A stretch of DNA of 64,000 nucleotides from Mycobacterium sp. D16R12 (GTDB lineage Bacteria; Actinomycetota; Actinomycetes; Mycobacteriales; Mycobacteriaceae): contig NZ_MAFC01000020.1 of the NCBI RefSeq assembly GCF_002013465.1, forward strand, positions 1 to 64,000, read 5' to 3'. The notes below the pieces were generated by a model that made no database searches, had not been told where the DNA came from, and saw only the letters and a list, made by a program, of their open reading frames with translations. The number at the start of each line of letters is the position of its first letter. Positions within the stretch are counted from its first letter, which is position 1. This document shows, piece after piece, positions 44,802 to 53,861 of this stretch. A program made the position numbers and the translations under genes.

Positions 44802-46780
44802 TCGAGGATGTGCTCCGAAAGCCCCTGGCGGTGACGCACACCGACGAGCTTGCGGACACTCGAGGCCGCACCCGGGTCCTGACCACCGATGGCGCGCAGC
44901 GCGGTGCGCAGATCAAGCAGCGCCCCCGTCTGCGCCGAACACACGAAAACGCCGAGCGTATCGAGTTGTGCCGCATCCAGTTCGGTGTCCCCGATCAGTG
45001 CGAGCAGCGACTCCATGGCCTCGTCGAGAGTGCCACCGCCCGCCATCGCCACCCGCTCGTTGGCCAACGTGGTGCGGGCCAGGCGCCAGCCGTCATCGAC
45101 TGATCCGACCACGTACTCGTCCGGGACGATCACACCATCCAGGAAGACCTCGTTGAACATCTCCTCGCCGGTGATCTCACGCAGCGGCCGCACGGTGATC
45201 CCGGGCGTCTTCATATCGAGCAGGAAGTACGTAATGCCCTTGTGCTTGGGAACATCGGGATTGGTGCGGGCCAGGCAGATCGCCCAGTCCGCAATCTGAG
45301 CCTTGGAGTTCCACACCTTCTGGCCGTCGAGCTTCCATCCGCCGTCGACCCGGGTTGCCTTGGTACGCAACGCCGCAAGGTCGCTACCAGCACCGGGCTC
45401 GGAGAACAGCTGGCACCATTCGATCTCACCACGCAGCGTGGGTGCGACGAATTGCGCTATCTGCTCCGGAGTCCCGTGCTCAAGGATGGTGGGGGCTGCC
45501 CACCATCCGATGACAAGATCGGGGCGGGTGACGCCCGCGGCGTGCAACTCCTGGTCAACGAGCAGCTGCTGCGCCGCCCCTGCGCCCAGCCCGTAGGGCA
45601 CGGGCCAGTGCGGGGCCAGGAAGCCCGTCTCGGCCAGCCGAACCTGGTGCTCATCCTTTGGCGCCGAAGCGATTTCCGCAGCAGTGGCCGCGACCTGTGC
45701 ACGCTGGTTCTCCACCTCACCGAGGTCGACGGTCAGGGAGCGGCGAGTTCCCCCGAGCGTCAGTGCGGCGACGGTGCGTCGCCATGATGCGGGCTTGCCC
45801 AGGAAGGACTGGAGTGCGTATGCGCGCCGCAGGTACAGGTGTGCGTCATGCTCCCAGGTGAATCCGATACCGCCAAGAATCTGTATGCAATCCTTGGTGT
45901 TGGTCAGCGCAGCATCGACAGCCACTGCCGCCGCAACGGCAGCGGCAAGCGAGAGCTGCTGAGAATCACCACCGTTGGCGACTGCATCCTGCGCGCACCC
46001 GGCGGCGTCCCACACCGCGACATCGGCCTGTTCGACACGGCACAGCATTTCCGCACACATGTGCTTGATGGCCTGAAAGCTTCCGATCTGCTTACCGAAT
46101 TGCTCGCGCACCTTCGCGTACTCGACAGCGGTCCGCAGCGCCCAACGCGCCACGCCCACCGCCTCGGCCGAGAGGGTCACCGTCGCCAGATCGGCGACCA
46201 CGGTGGCCGGCAGACCCACCGGACGCACCGCAGCACCGTTCAGGGTTACCTCGGCCCACGGGCGCGAGAAGTCGGTCGCATTCTTGACGTCCACCGTGAC
46301 GCCGGCACCCACGCAGTCGATCAGCACCCAGCCGTCGGGCCCCGGGGCCAACACCACTCCGTCGGCCGTACCGCCCAGCACCGCGGGCAACACGCCCGAA
46401 GCCAGCCCGTCGGCGACGGTGAGGTTCCCGGCGAGGGCCAGCCCCGCGGTGCGGCTACCGTCCGCGAGCGCCCCGACCAATTCCGCGGGACCATCGGTCG
46501 CGAGCACCACCGCCACCAGCGCACTGGTGGCAACCGGTCCCGGCACCAGCGACGCCGCGGCCTCATCGATCATGGCGATCATGTCGTCGAATCCGGCTCC
46601 CGAACCGCCGGCGGTCTCCGGCACCGCGACACCGAAAATGCCCAGCTCAGCGAGTCCGGCATAGGCGGAGCCCCACCCGTGGCGCTCGGCCTCCATCTTC
46701 CGGACCGACTCGATGACAGCCGCGCTCTTGGCCCACTGACGGACAGCGTCCCGGGCGGCTTCCTGCACATCGGACGACAC
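44663..46780 (-). CDS. fadE34: Fused double acyl-CoA dehydrogenase FadE34 (ChsE3)
   Basis: 705-residue protein that joins an N-terminal β-type ACAD half (about residues 1-345, with REQFGKQIGSFQAIKHM and ILGGIGFTWEHDAHLYL) to a complete α-type ACAD half (about 365-705, with FSEPGAGSDLAAL, DGQKVWNSKA and SIAGGTTQILLSVAGERLLGLPR). It acts on the 5-carbon sterol side chain (C22-C24 dehydrogenation) in the KstR regulon; the fusion replaces an α2β2 pair with one chain. Divergent from kstR with a perfect KstR box between. The 3' end overlaps the antisense HTH remnant. Confidence 0.95.
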   Translation of the reverse strand: MSSDVQEAARDAVRQWAKSAAVIESVRKMEAERHGWGSAYAGLAELGIFGVAVPETAGGSGAGFDDMIAMIDEAAASLVPGPVATSALVAVVLATDGPAELVGALADGSRTAGLALAGNLTVADGLASGVLPAVLGGTADGVVLAPGPDGWVLIDCVGAGVTVDVKNATDFSRPWAEVTLNGAAVRPVGLPATVVADLATVTLSAEAVGVARWALRTAVEYAKVREQFGKQIGSFQAIKHMCAEMLCRVEQADVAVWDAAGCAQDAVANGGDSQQLSLAAAVAAAVAVDAALTNTKDCIQILGGIGFTWEHDAHLYLRRAYALQSFLGKPASWRRTVAALTLGGTRRSLTVDLGEVENQRAQVAATAAEIASAPKDEHQVRLAETGFLAPHWPVPYGLGAGAAQQLLVDQELHAAGVTRPDLVIGWWAAPTILEHGTPEQIAQFVAPTLRGEIEWCQLFSEPGAGSDLAALRTKATRVDGGWKLDGQKVWNSKAQIADWAICLARTNPDVPKHKGITYFLLDMKTPGITVRPLREITGEEMFNEVFLDGVIVPDEYVVGSVDDGWRLARTTLANERVAMAGGGTLDEAMESLLALIGDTELDAAQLDTLGVFVCSAQTGALLDLRTALRAIGGQDPGAASSVRKLVGVRHRQGLSEHILDYVETHGAVESNEMWLFMRDRCLSIAGGTTQILLSVAGERLLGLPR

Positions 46781-46814
46781 TGATTCTCCTCGGCTTGATT
46801 CGGGTACATGAGAC

Positions 46815-46828
46815 TAGAACGTGTTCTA
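46815..46828. promoter_or_regulatory. KstR operator between fadE34 and kstR
   Basis: TAGAACGTGTTCTA matches the KstR consensus at every fixed position and is a near-perfect palindrome. It lies 35 nt from the fadE34 start and 79 nt from the kstR start, allowing control of both and autoregulation of kstR. Confidence 0.92.
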
Positions 46829-46906
46829 ATATCGTGATTGGGTTCAGTGTAGTAGGAACGCATTCAGGCTGTACAGAGCACTACCGACGGGCCAGGGAGA
46901 CCTGAA

Positions 46907-47650
46907 ATGACCGACGGCGATCCGTATAGTCGTGCGCTGAACCAGAACGTGAACACAGGGAGTACAGACGCCATGGCAACGCCTCGGACATCTAGCGCAT
47001 CGGAAGCCGCGCAGTCAGCTAGCGGTGATACTGATGCGGCGAATCAGCCTGCCGCGGTCTCAGCGCTGTCCGACGACGATCTCGGTTCGACCGCGCAGCG
47101 CGAGCGCCGCAAGCGCATCCTGGACGCCACCTTGGCCATCGCCTCCAAGGGAGGCTACGAAGCGGTGCAGATGCGCACCGTCGCCGAACGTGCGGACGTC
47201 GCCGTGGGCACCCTGTATCGATACTTCCCTTCCAAGGTGCATCTGTTGGTGTCCGCGCTGGAACGCGAGTTCGAGCAGATCGACGCGCGATCGGATCGCG
47301 GTGCCGTCAACGGTGGCACCGCGTACGAACGCCTGCACACGGCGATCACCCGGCTGAACCGCAACATGCAGCGCAATCCCCTACTCACCGAGGCGATGAC
47401 CCGCGCCCTGGTCTTCGCCGACGCCTCCGCCGCCGGTGAGGTTGATCACGTGGGCCGGCTGATGGACGGCATCTTCGCCCGCGCGATGGCCGGTGACGAC
47501 GATCCCTCCGACGGGCAGTTCCACATCGCCCGCGTCATCTCGGATGTTTGGACCTCCAACATGATTGCCTGGTTGACGCGGCGAGCATCGGCAACCGATG
47601 TGAGCCACCGGCTCGATCGCACCGTCAGATTGCTTCTTGGAATTACCTGA
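46907..47650 (+). CDS. kstR: TetR repressor KstR of the cholesterol regulon
   Basis: TetR repressor of the ring A/B and side-chain genes. The conserved part begins at about residue 58 (DLGSTAQRERRKRILDATLA), with HTH YEAVQMRTVAERADVAVG and TLYRYFPSK, and ends like M. tuberculosis KstR (ARVISDVWTSNMIAWLTRRAS). The start at 46907 has AGGGAG upstream and gives 247 residues, with a low-complexity Ser/Ala/Thr-rich leader of about 57; ATG 46973 or GTG 47057 would give shorter forms closer to the roughly 200-residue M. tuberculosis core. Confidence 0.94.
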   Translation: MTDGDPYSRALNQNVNTGSTDAMATPRTSSASEAAQSASGDTDAANQPAAVSALSDDDLGSTAQRERRKRILDATLAIASKGGYEAVQMRTVAERADVAVGTLYRYFPSKVHLLVSALEREFEQIDARSDRGAVNGGTAYERLHTAITRLNRNMQRNPLLTEAMTRALVFADASAAGEVDHVGRLMDGIFARAMAGDDDPSDGQFHIARVISDVWTSNMIAWLTRRASATDVSHRLDRTVRLLLGIT

Positions 47651-47707
47651 CAAGCGACGCTCGGCCTAACCAACCCCGAGTAGGTAGCGGACGTAGACTC
47701 GGGACCC

Positions 47708-50242
47708 GTGGTGAGTGCCCAAGATCTACCTGTCGAACTGCGCCGGGCTCTTTCCGAGGTCGCCCGTACGCCCCGGCTACTGGTGGCTTCCGACTATGAC
47801 GGGACGATAGCCCCGCTGGTCAACAACCCCGATGACGCACGCCCACACCCCGAATCGACCACAGCGCTGCGGGCTTTGGCGGGACTACCGTCAACAACCT
47901 CTGCGCTGATCTCCGGACGGGCACTGCGCGATCTGGCGACCCTGTCGCGACTGCCCGCCGAGGTGCATCTGGTCGGAAGTCACGGTTCGGAGTTCGACGC
48001 GGGGTTCGTGCACGCCATAGATGGAGATGCCAAGGCGCTGCTGAAGACCATCGCCAACAAACTGTCGGCCATCGCCGCCGAGTATGCCGGAGTGGCCATC
48101 GAGCTGAAGCCCGCGAGCGTCGCGCTGCACGTCCGCAACGCCTCGGCAGAGGACGGCGATGCCGCGCTGGCCCAAGCACTTACCGTGGCCAACGGTTGGG
48201 GCGCGCAGGTCACCGAGGGCAAGAAGGTTCTCGAATTCGCCGTCATACCCACCGACAAGGGGCAGGCACTCGACATCCTGCGCCATCAGGAGGGCGCGAC
48301 TGCCGCGGTGTTCTTCGGCGACGATGTCACCGACGAAAAAGTGTTCAAGCGGCTACATGGCCCCGACCTGGGCGTCAAGGTGGGCGACGGAGAAACCCTG
48401 GCGGGATACCGCATTCCGGATACCGAATCGGTGGGCACCGCACTGGCATTCCTGCTTGAGGAGCGTCGCACCTGGCTGCTCGGCGGACACGCCACACCCA
48501 TCGAGCGACTGACCATGCTCGCCAATTCGCGCACCATCGCATTGGTGACCCCCACCGGTGGCGTCACCTGGATGTGTCACCCCGAGCCCGACTCGGCGGC
48601 TGTCTTCGCCCATCTCCTCGGTGGCGATGAGGCCGGGCACTTCACCGTCGGCCCCGCACGGGCCGCGTTGCCGCTCGGCCAGAAGTACATCGACAGCACC
48701 ATGACTGTCGAAACGCGTTGGGCCAGTCTGCAAGTCACCGACTACCTGGCGCACGACGAGATTCCCGGACGCACCGATCTGATCCGGGTTGTCACCGGCG
48801 AGGCCGATGCGGTGGTCACCTTCGCCCCGCGTCCCGAGTTCGGCCAGGCTCCCGTGCAACTGGTCGCCGACGACAACGGCGTGCGCGTACTCGGCACCAA
48901 TGACCCCATCGTGCTGCGCGCCCCCGGCGTCACCTGGACAATCGGGGCAGACGAACAGAGCGCCACCGCGACCATCAGTCCGGCGAACGGCCCGGTTGTC
49001 CTCGAATTACGTTGTGGCACAGAAAATATCGGTGAGAGTTCGGTGTCAGAGCCTGAGCTACGCGAACGGGCCGAATCCTATTGGCGCGACTGGGCCCAAA
49101 CCCTGACACTTCCGGAGCGCAAGCCCGGCCTGATGAAGCGCTCAGCGCTGACGTTGCGTGGCCTGGTGCACTCCGAGTCGGGCGCGATCCTGGCCGCCGC
49201 CACCACGTCGCTACCGGAAGACATTGGCGGTATTCGTAACTGGGATTACCGGTACTGCTGGTTACGCGACGCCTCGATGACCGCGTCGGCGCTGGTGGCG
49301 TTGGGATCACTGAGCGAGGCCGAGGGTCTGCTGGGCTGGCTGCACCGGGTGCTGGAGCATCTACCCGGCCCAGATCGCCTACACCCGCTGTACACCTTGG
49401 CCGGAACGGTGCTGCCACCCGAGGCGGTGATCGACTCGTTGCCCGGGTATGCGGGCTCACGCCCGGTCCGCGTCGGTAACGCTGCCAATTCGCAAGTGCA
49501 GCTGGACGTCTTCGGACCCGTGGTGGAACTGATCCATGACCTGGCCCATGCGCGCCAGCGCCTCGGACACACCGACCCGTTGACCGACGCCGATTGGAAC
49601 CTGGTTTCCGACATGGTTCTTGCCGTTGAGCGCCGCTGGTACGAACCCGATCACGGAATCTGGGAGATCCGGGGAAACCCGAGGCACCACGTCTACTCCA
49701 AGGTCATGTGCTGGGTGACGGTGGACCGCGCCGTGAAGCTCGCCGAAGAATTCCAGCGTGAATCCCCGCCATCCTGGGCCGCACTGCGCGACGAGATCGC
49801 CGCGGAGGTCGTGGAAAAGGGCTGGAACGAGTCGGTCAAGTCTTTCACCGCCGCCTATGACGGCACCGATCTGGACGCCGCCACCCTGTACATCGGACTG
49901 TCCGGACTGATCGAGCCCACCGATCCCCGATTCACCGCGACAGTGATCGCCACCGAGGCCGAGCTACGCAGTGGTGCAACGGTTTACCGATACCACCGCG
50001 ACGATGGGCTGCCCGGCGGGGAGGGCGGTTTCCACCTGTGCGCGGCCTGGCTCGTCGAGGCGTATCTGCTCATCGGTGCGCGGTCGCAGGCCGAGCTACT
50101 GTTCGACCAGCTGGTCAAGGCCACCGGCCCCACCGGCCTGCTGTCCGAGGAGTACGACCCGGTGGCCGAACGCTCATTGGGCAACCACCCGCAGGCGTAC
50201 AGCCATATCGGACTGCTGCGCTGCGCGGCTCTGCTTTCCTAA
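47708..50242 (+). CDS. Fusion of trehalose-6-phosphate phosphatase (OtsB) and GH15 trehalase/glucoamylase-like domain
   Basis: 844-residue two-domain enzyme. The N-terminal 250 residues are a HAD-type trehalose-phosphatase: ASDYDGTIAPL nucleophile loop (about residues 27-37), LISGRALRDL, VGSHGSEF and FFGDDVTDEKVF. The C-terminal domain (about 255-844) is a GH15-type glycosidase with NWDYRYCWLRDAS, ANSQVQLDVFGPV, GLPGGEGGFHLCAAWLVEAYLLIG (in parts) and SEEYDPVAERSLGNHPQAYSHIGL, like mycobacterial GH15 trehalases. One chain could dephosphorylate and then hydrolyse trehalose. GTG start; a second GTG follows. Confidence 0.88.
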   Translation: MVSAQDLPVELRRALSEVARTPRLLVASDYDGTIAPLVNNPDDARPHPESTTALRALAGLPSTTSALISGRALRDLATLSRLPAEVHLVGSHGSEFDAGFVHAIDGDAKALLKTIANKLSAIAAEYAGVAIELKPASVALHVRNASAEDGDAALAQALTVANGWGAQVTEGKKVLEFAVIPTDKGQALDILRHQEGATAAVFFGDDVTDEKVFKRLHGPDLGVKVGDGETLAGYRIPDTESVGTALAFLLEERRTWLLGGHATPIERLTMLANSRTIALVTPTGGVTWMCHPEPDSAAVFAHLLGGDEAGHFTVGPARAALPLGQKYIDSTMTVETRWASLQVTDYLAHDEIPGRTDLIRVVTGEADAVVTFAPRPEFGQAPVQLVADDNGVRVLGTNDPIVLRAPGVTWTIGADEQSATATISPANGPVVLELRCGTENIGESSVSEPELRERAESYWRDWAQTLTLPERKPGLMKRSALTLRGLVHSESGAILAAATTSLPEDIGGIRNWDYRYCWLRDASMTASALVALGSLSEAEGLLGWLHRVLEHLPGPDRLHPLYTLAGTVLPPEAVIDSLPGYAGSRPVRVGNAANSQVQLDVFGPVVELIHDLAHARQRLGHTDPLTDADWNLVSDMVLAVERRWYEPDHGIWEIRGNPRHHVYSKVMCWVTVDRAVKLAEEFQRESPPSWAALRDEIAAEVVEKGWNESVKSFTAAYDGTDLDAATLYIGLSGLIEPTDPRFTATVIATEAELRSGATVYRYHRDDGLPGGEGGFHLCAAWLVEAYLLIGARSQAELLFDQLVKATGPTGLLSEEYDPVAERSLGNHPQAYSHIGLLRCAALLS

Positions 50243-50289
50243 CGATCCATTTCGCCGCGCTACTGGCGGCGCGGGCATAGCGTTCAGCC

Positions 50290-51294
50290 ATGAACCCCAT
50301 GCAACGTCTCAGCTCCCTGGCGTCGCAACAGTTTGGCAAGGTCAACAAGGCCCTGACGACGCCGACCGGCCAACTCACCCCGCACGCCATTGCCAAGCTC
50401 GTGACACCGAGCCGAAGTCTGCGCTCGTCCGTCCGCAACAAGATCGTCATGATCACCGGCGGCTCGTCGGGCATCGGCCAGGCCGCCGCACTCCAGATCG
50501 GCGAGGCAGGCGGCATGGTGCTGCTGGTGGCCCGCTCCGAGGACAAGTTGCAGGAGACCGCCGCACAGGTTCGTGATGTCGGGGGCACCGCTCATGTGTT
50601 TCCGTGCGATCTGTCCGATATGGACGCGATCGATCGCATGGTCAAGGACGTACTTGCCGATCACGGCAGGGTGGACATCCTGATCAACAACGCCGGTCGA
50701 TCGATCCGGCGCTCGCTGGCGCTGTCCTACGACCGGCCGCACGATTTCGAGCGCACGATGCAGCTGAATTACTTTGCGCCCCTGCATCTCATCCTGGGGT
50801 TCATGCCGGGGATGCGCGAGCGCAAGTTCGGCCACATCATCAACATCTCGTCCATCGGGGTGCAGACAAAGGTGCCTCGCTTCGGCGCCTACATCGCGTC
50901 GAAGGCCGCGTTGGACACGGTCTCTGATGCGTTCCAGGCCGAGACCTCCGACGAGGGACTGCGCTTCACCACCATCCATATGCCGCTGGTACGCACCCCG
51001 ATGATCGCGCCGACGACGCTGTACCAAAAGTTCCCGGCCCTGACCCCGGACGAGGCGGGTGAGGTCATCGCGAAGGCGATCATCGAGCGCCCACGGCGAG
51101 TGGCCTCGGCGTTCGGACGAATCGCTTCGTTCGCAGACTCGCTGACACCGGAAATCATGGACGCCGTGCGCAATCAGGGATACAAGATGTTCCCGGATTC
51201 CGATGCCGCCAAAGGTGTCAAAAACCTCAAGCCCGAGGAAGTGGATGGCGGGCAGCAGATCTTCATCGACGCCACACCCGGGGTGCACTGGTGA
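50290..51294 (+). CDS. Short-chain dehydrogenase with N-terminal extension
   Basis: SDR of 334 residues. An N-terminal extension (NPMQRLSSLASQQFGKVNKA and basic residues to about 48) precedes ITGGSSGIGQAAALQ, DILINNAGRS and the triad ISSIGVQTK and FGAYIASKAALDT. Such N-extended SDRs occur in mycobacterial lipid metabolism, often linked to acyl-CoA reductase-type proteins; the substrate is not evident. Its stop overlaps the next SDR start as GTGA, so the two are translated together. Confidence 0.84.
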   Translation: MNPMQRLSSLASQQFGKVNKALTTPTGQLTPHAIAKLVTPSRSLRSSVRNKIVMITGGSSGIGQAAALQIGEAGGMVLLVARSEDKLQETAAQVRDVGGTAHVFPCDLSDMDAIDRMVKDVLADHGRVDILINNAGRSIRRSLALSYDRPHDFERTMQLNYFAPLHLILGFMPGMRERKFGHIINISSIGVQTKVPRFGAYIASKAALDTVSDAFQAETSDEGLRFTTIHMPLVRTPMIAPTTLYQKFPALTPDEAGEVIAKAIIERPRRVASAFGRIASFADSLTPEIMDAVRNQGYKMFPDSDAAKGVKNLKPEEVDGGQQIFIDATPGVHW

Positions 51295-52085
51295 GCCTGC
51301 CGAAGCCGGGCACCGCCGGGCCTGTCGTCATCACCGGAGCCTCCTCGGGAATCGGCACCGAGCTCGCCTATGGGCTGGCCAAGCGCGGACACTCGTTGGT
51401 CTTGGTCGCGCGCCGCAAGGACAGGATGGACAAGCTCGCCGACATCCTCAGTGCACGCCACCGCATCGAAGTCGGCGTCCACGCGCTCGACCTGAGCACT
51501 GAGCCGGGCCGCACCGAGCTACGCGAATGGATTGCCGCCCACCGTATTGCGGGATTGTGCAATTCCGCCGGATTCGGAACCAGCGGGGTCTTCCATGAGT
51601 TGCCGCTGGATCGCGAACGCGAAGAGATCGAGGTCAACGTCATCACGCTGGTCGAACTGACCCACGCCGCGGTGACCGCCATGGTGGAACGGGGCACGGG
51701 GGCGGTGCTGAACATCGCATCGGTCGCCGCATTCCAGCCGATTCCGTTTATGGCGACCTACGCGGCGAGCAAGGCCTATGTGCAGTCCTTCTCCGAGGCC
51801 GTGCATGAGGAGCTGCGAGGCACCGGCGTGTCATGCACAGTGCTGTGCCCGGGACCGGTGCCCACGGAGTGGGCAGAGATCGCGAGCGCGGAGCGATTCA
51901 GCGTGCCGGGGGTGCAGGTCTCTCCGAAGCAGGTCGCCTCGGCGGCGATCAAGGGTATGCAGCAAGGGTCACGCAGCGTGGTCCCGGGAGCGGTGCCGCA
52001 GGCGATGACCATTGCCGGGCGATATACGCCACGATCACTGCTGCTACCGGCGCTGCGCGTGGCCACCAAACTCAGCGAACACTGA
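51291..52085 (+). CDS. Short-chain dehydrogenase, DltE/Rv1544-like
   Basis: SDR of 264 residues of the 'ketoacyl reductase' subgroup: ITGASSGIGTELAYGLAKRGHSL (in parts) at the N-terminus, GLCNSAGFGTSGVF and triad IASVAAFQPIPFMATYAASKAY (in parts, about 142-163), then C-terminal PGPVPTEWAEIA. GTG start overlaps the upstream SDR stop. Probable lipid carbonyl reductase; specific substrate unknown. The operon ends before the Zur-boxed transporter. Confidence 0.84.
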   Translation: MSLPKPGTAGPVVITGASSGIGTELAYGLAKRGHSLVLVARRKDRMDKLADILSARHRIEVGVHALDLSTEPGRTELREWIAAHRIAGLCNSAGFGTSGVFHELPLDREREEIEVNVITLVELTHAAVTAMVERGTGAVLNIASVAAFQPIPFMATYAASKAYVQSFSEAVHEELRGTGVSCTVLCPGPVPTEWAEIASAERFSVPGVQVSPKQVASAAIKGMQQGSRSVVPGAVPQAMTIAGRYTPRSLLLPALRVATKLSEH

Positions 52086-52116
52086 CACGTTTTGCACTCT
52101 CATCGTCCATCCCCCA

Positions 52117-52137
52117 TAATGAAAATCGTTTTCATTA
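52117..52137. promoter_or_regulatory. Zur-type zinc operator
   Basis: Perfect 9-bp arms TAATGAAAA (52117-52125) and TTTTCATTA (52129-52137) around a TCG centre give a 21-bp palindrome like mycobacterial Zur boxes (TGAAAAT-centred). It ends 22 nt upstream of the znuA GTG, suggesting repression of znuACB in high zinc. Confidence 0.85.
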
Positions 52138-52159
52138 CTGGAAGGGCTGGGGGTCTACT

Positions 52160-53038
52160 GTGCACGCACGCGTGGCTGGGTTGGCTGTGACGGTTGCGAC
52201 CGTCGGCACGCTCGTACTCTCCGGCTGCGGCCAAGGGGCCCAACGGTCCGGTGAACTCACGGTGGTGGCCTCCACCGACGCCTGGGCTTCGGTGGCCAAG
52301 GCCGTTGCCGGCGACCATGCCAAGGTGAGCGCATTGGTCAGCGGCGCCAACACCGACCCGCACTCGTTCGAGGTGACGCCGGCCGCGGCCGCGCAGGTCC
52401 AGGACGCCACCCTGGTGGTGTACAACGGCGACGGCTACGACCCGTTCATCGACAAGCTACTCAAGGACGGCCAGCCCCGGATCAACGCCTACCAGCTTCT
52501 TCCCGCGGACTCCGCCGACAAAAATGAGCATGTGTTCTACAGTCTGAGCACCGCCAAAAAGGTAGCCGATCACGTCGCAGACGAACTCGCCAAGGCCGAC
52601 CCGGACGACGCCGATACCTACCGCTCGAATGCCAAAACATTTGGGCAGCAGCTTGACTCCATCTCAGATCTGCAGCACGGCATCGCCGAGAAGGACCACG
52701 ACAAGGCGATTCTCGCGACCGAACCGGTGGCCAGTCATCTGGTCTCCCATTGCGAATTGGTAGACCGCACACCCCACGACTTCGCCGAAGCTGCCGAGCA
52801 AGGCCAGGACCCCTCTCCCGCGGACGTCGCCACCGCGCTGGACCTGATCAACACCAAACAGGTTGCCGCACTGCTCTTCAACTCCCAGACGGCCGGGCCG
52901 GTGACCAACCAGCTCAAGCAAGCCGCCGAATCCCATGGCGTCCCGGTGGTGACTGTCACCGAAACCCTGCCGGACGGCACCGACTACGTCACCTGGCAGC
53001 GGCGCACCACTGAGCAGCTCGCCGCGGCCTTGGGATGA
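52160..53038 (+). CDS. znuA: Zinc/metal ABC transporter substrate-binding lipoprotein
   Basis: Cluster A-I solute-binding lipoprotein (292 residues, GTG start inside the intergenic region after the Zur box): signal with lipobox VLSGC (about residue 21), then the metal-site pattern NTDPHSFEVTPAAAAQVQDA (about 59-78), VVYNGDGYDPFIDKLL, a His in NEHVFYSL and a C-terminal Glu/Asp region PVVTVTETLPDGTDYV. No histidine-rich loop is present. Zn is favoured over Mn by the Zur box; the protein sequence alone would not decide. Confidence 0.88.
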   Translation: MHARVAGLAVTVATVGTLVLSGCGQGAQRSGELTVVASTDAWASVAKAVAGDHAKVSALVSGANTDPHSFEVTPAAAAQVQDATLVVYNGDGYDPFIDKLLKDGQPRINAYQLLPADSADKNEHVFYSLSTAKKVADHVADELAKADPDDADTYRSNAKTFGQQLDSISDLQHGIAEKDHDKAILATEPVASHLVSHCELVDRTPHDFAEAAEQGQDPSPADVATALDLINTKQVAALLFNSQTAGPVTNQLKQAAESHGVPVVTVTETLPDGTDYVTWQRRTTEQLAAALG

Positions 53039-53075
53039 ACCACTTGCATGAAGACCATCAGCGGATAATGGCCGC

Positions 53076-53861
53076 ATGAGTGTCGCCACACTGCGTAATG
53101 CCTCGCTGAGTCGCGGTGGGCGCACCCTCTGGGAGGACCTCGACCTCACGGTCGAACCCGGTGAGTTCATCGCGGTACTGGGTCCCAACGGCTCCGGAAA
53201 GACATCGCTACTGCGGCTGCTGCTGGGTGATGTCCCGCTGACTCACGGCGCGATGACCGTCACCGACGACCTCGGATACGTCCCTCAACATCGACTTGCC
53301 GACAACGCGCTGATTCTGCGCGCCGAGGACCTGGTCGGCCTCGGGATCGACGGGCACCGTTGGGGTTTGGCAGCACTGAATCCGGCCAGCCGGACGCGCC
53401 GCCGCACAACGATCGACCTTGCGCTGGATCAAGTGGATGCCAGTCACCTGGCCACCAAGGCCGTCTCGTCGCTATCCGGCGGCGAGCTCCAACGGGTACG
53501 CATCGCGCAAGCGTTGGCGGGCGATCCGGCACTCCTGCTCTGCGACGAGCCCCTGCTGAATCTGGATCCGGCAAGCGCACAACAGATTTGCGCTCTGATC
53601 GACAAACGTCGGCGTAGCGCACAGACGGCTGTGCTGTTCGTGACCCACGAGATCAACCCGATCCTGCCGTACGTCGACCGGATCCTTTACCTCGTAGACG
53701 GGCGCTTTCGGATCGGCGCCGTCGACGAGGTGATGACGACCGAGACGTTGTCGGAGCTGTATCGCGCCCAGATCGACGTAGTGGAGGTACGCGGACAGTA
53801 CGTCGTAGTCGGCGAAAACCGGCAGGTCACCGAGGAGTGTGCGGAGCACGCACATGAATAA
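53076..53861 (+). CDS. znuC: Zinc/metal ABC transporter ATP-binding protein
   Basis: ATPase subunit (261 residues): Walker A GPNGSGKTS (about residues 35-43), Q-loop region LGYVPQHRL, signature LSGGELQRVRIAQAL (about 131-145) and Walker B LLLCDEPLLNLDP, H-loop FVTHE. It follows znuA by 37 nt and overlaps the permease start by 8 nt. Slightly long C-terminal tail (VSEL, RGQYVVVGEN) as in other ZnuC homologues. Confidence 0.9.
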   Translation: MSVATLRNASLSRGGRTLWEDLDLTVEPGEFIAVLGPNGSGKTSLLRLLLGDVPLTHGAMTVTDDLGYVPQHRLADNALILRAEDLVGLGIDGHRWGLAALNPASRTRRRTTIDLALDQVDASHLATKAVSSLSGGELQRVRIAQALAGDPALLLCDEPLLNLDPASAQQICALIDKRRRSAQTAVLFVTHEINPILPYVDRILYLVDGRFRIGAVDEVMTTETLSELYRAQIDVVEVRGQYVVVGENRQVTEECAEHAHE

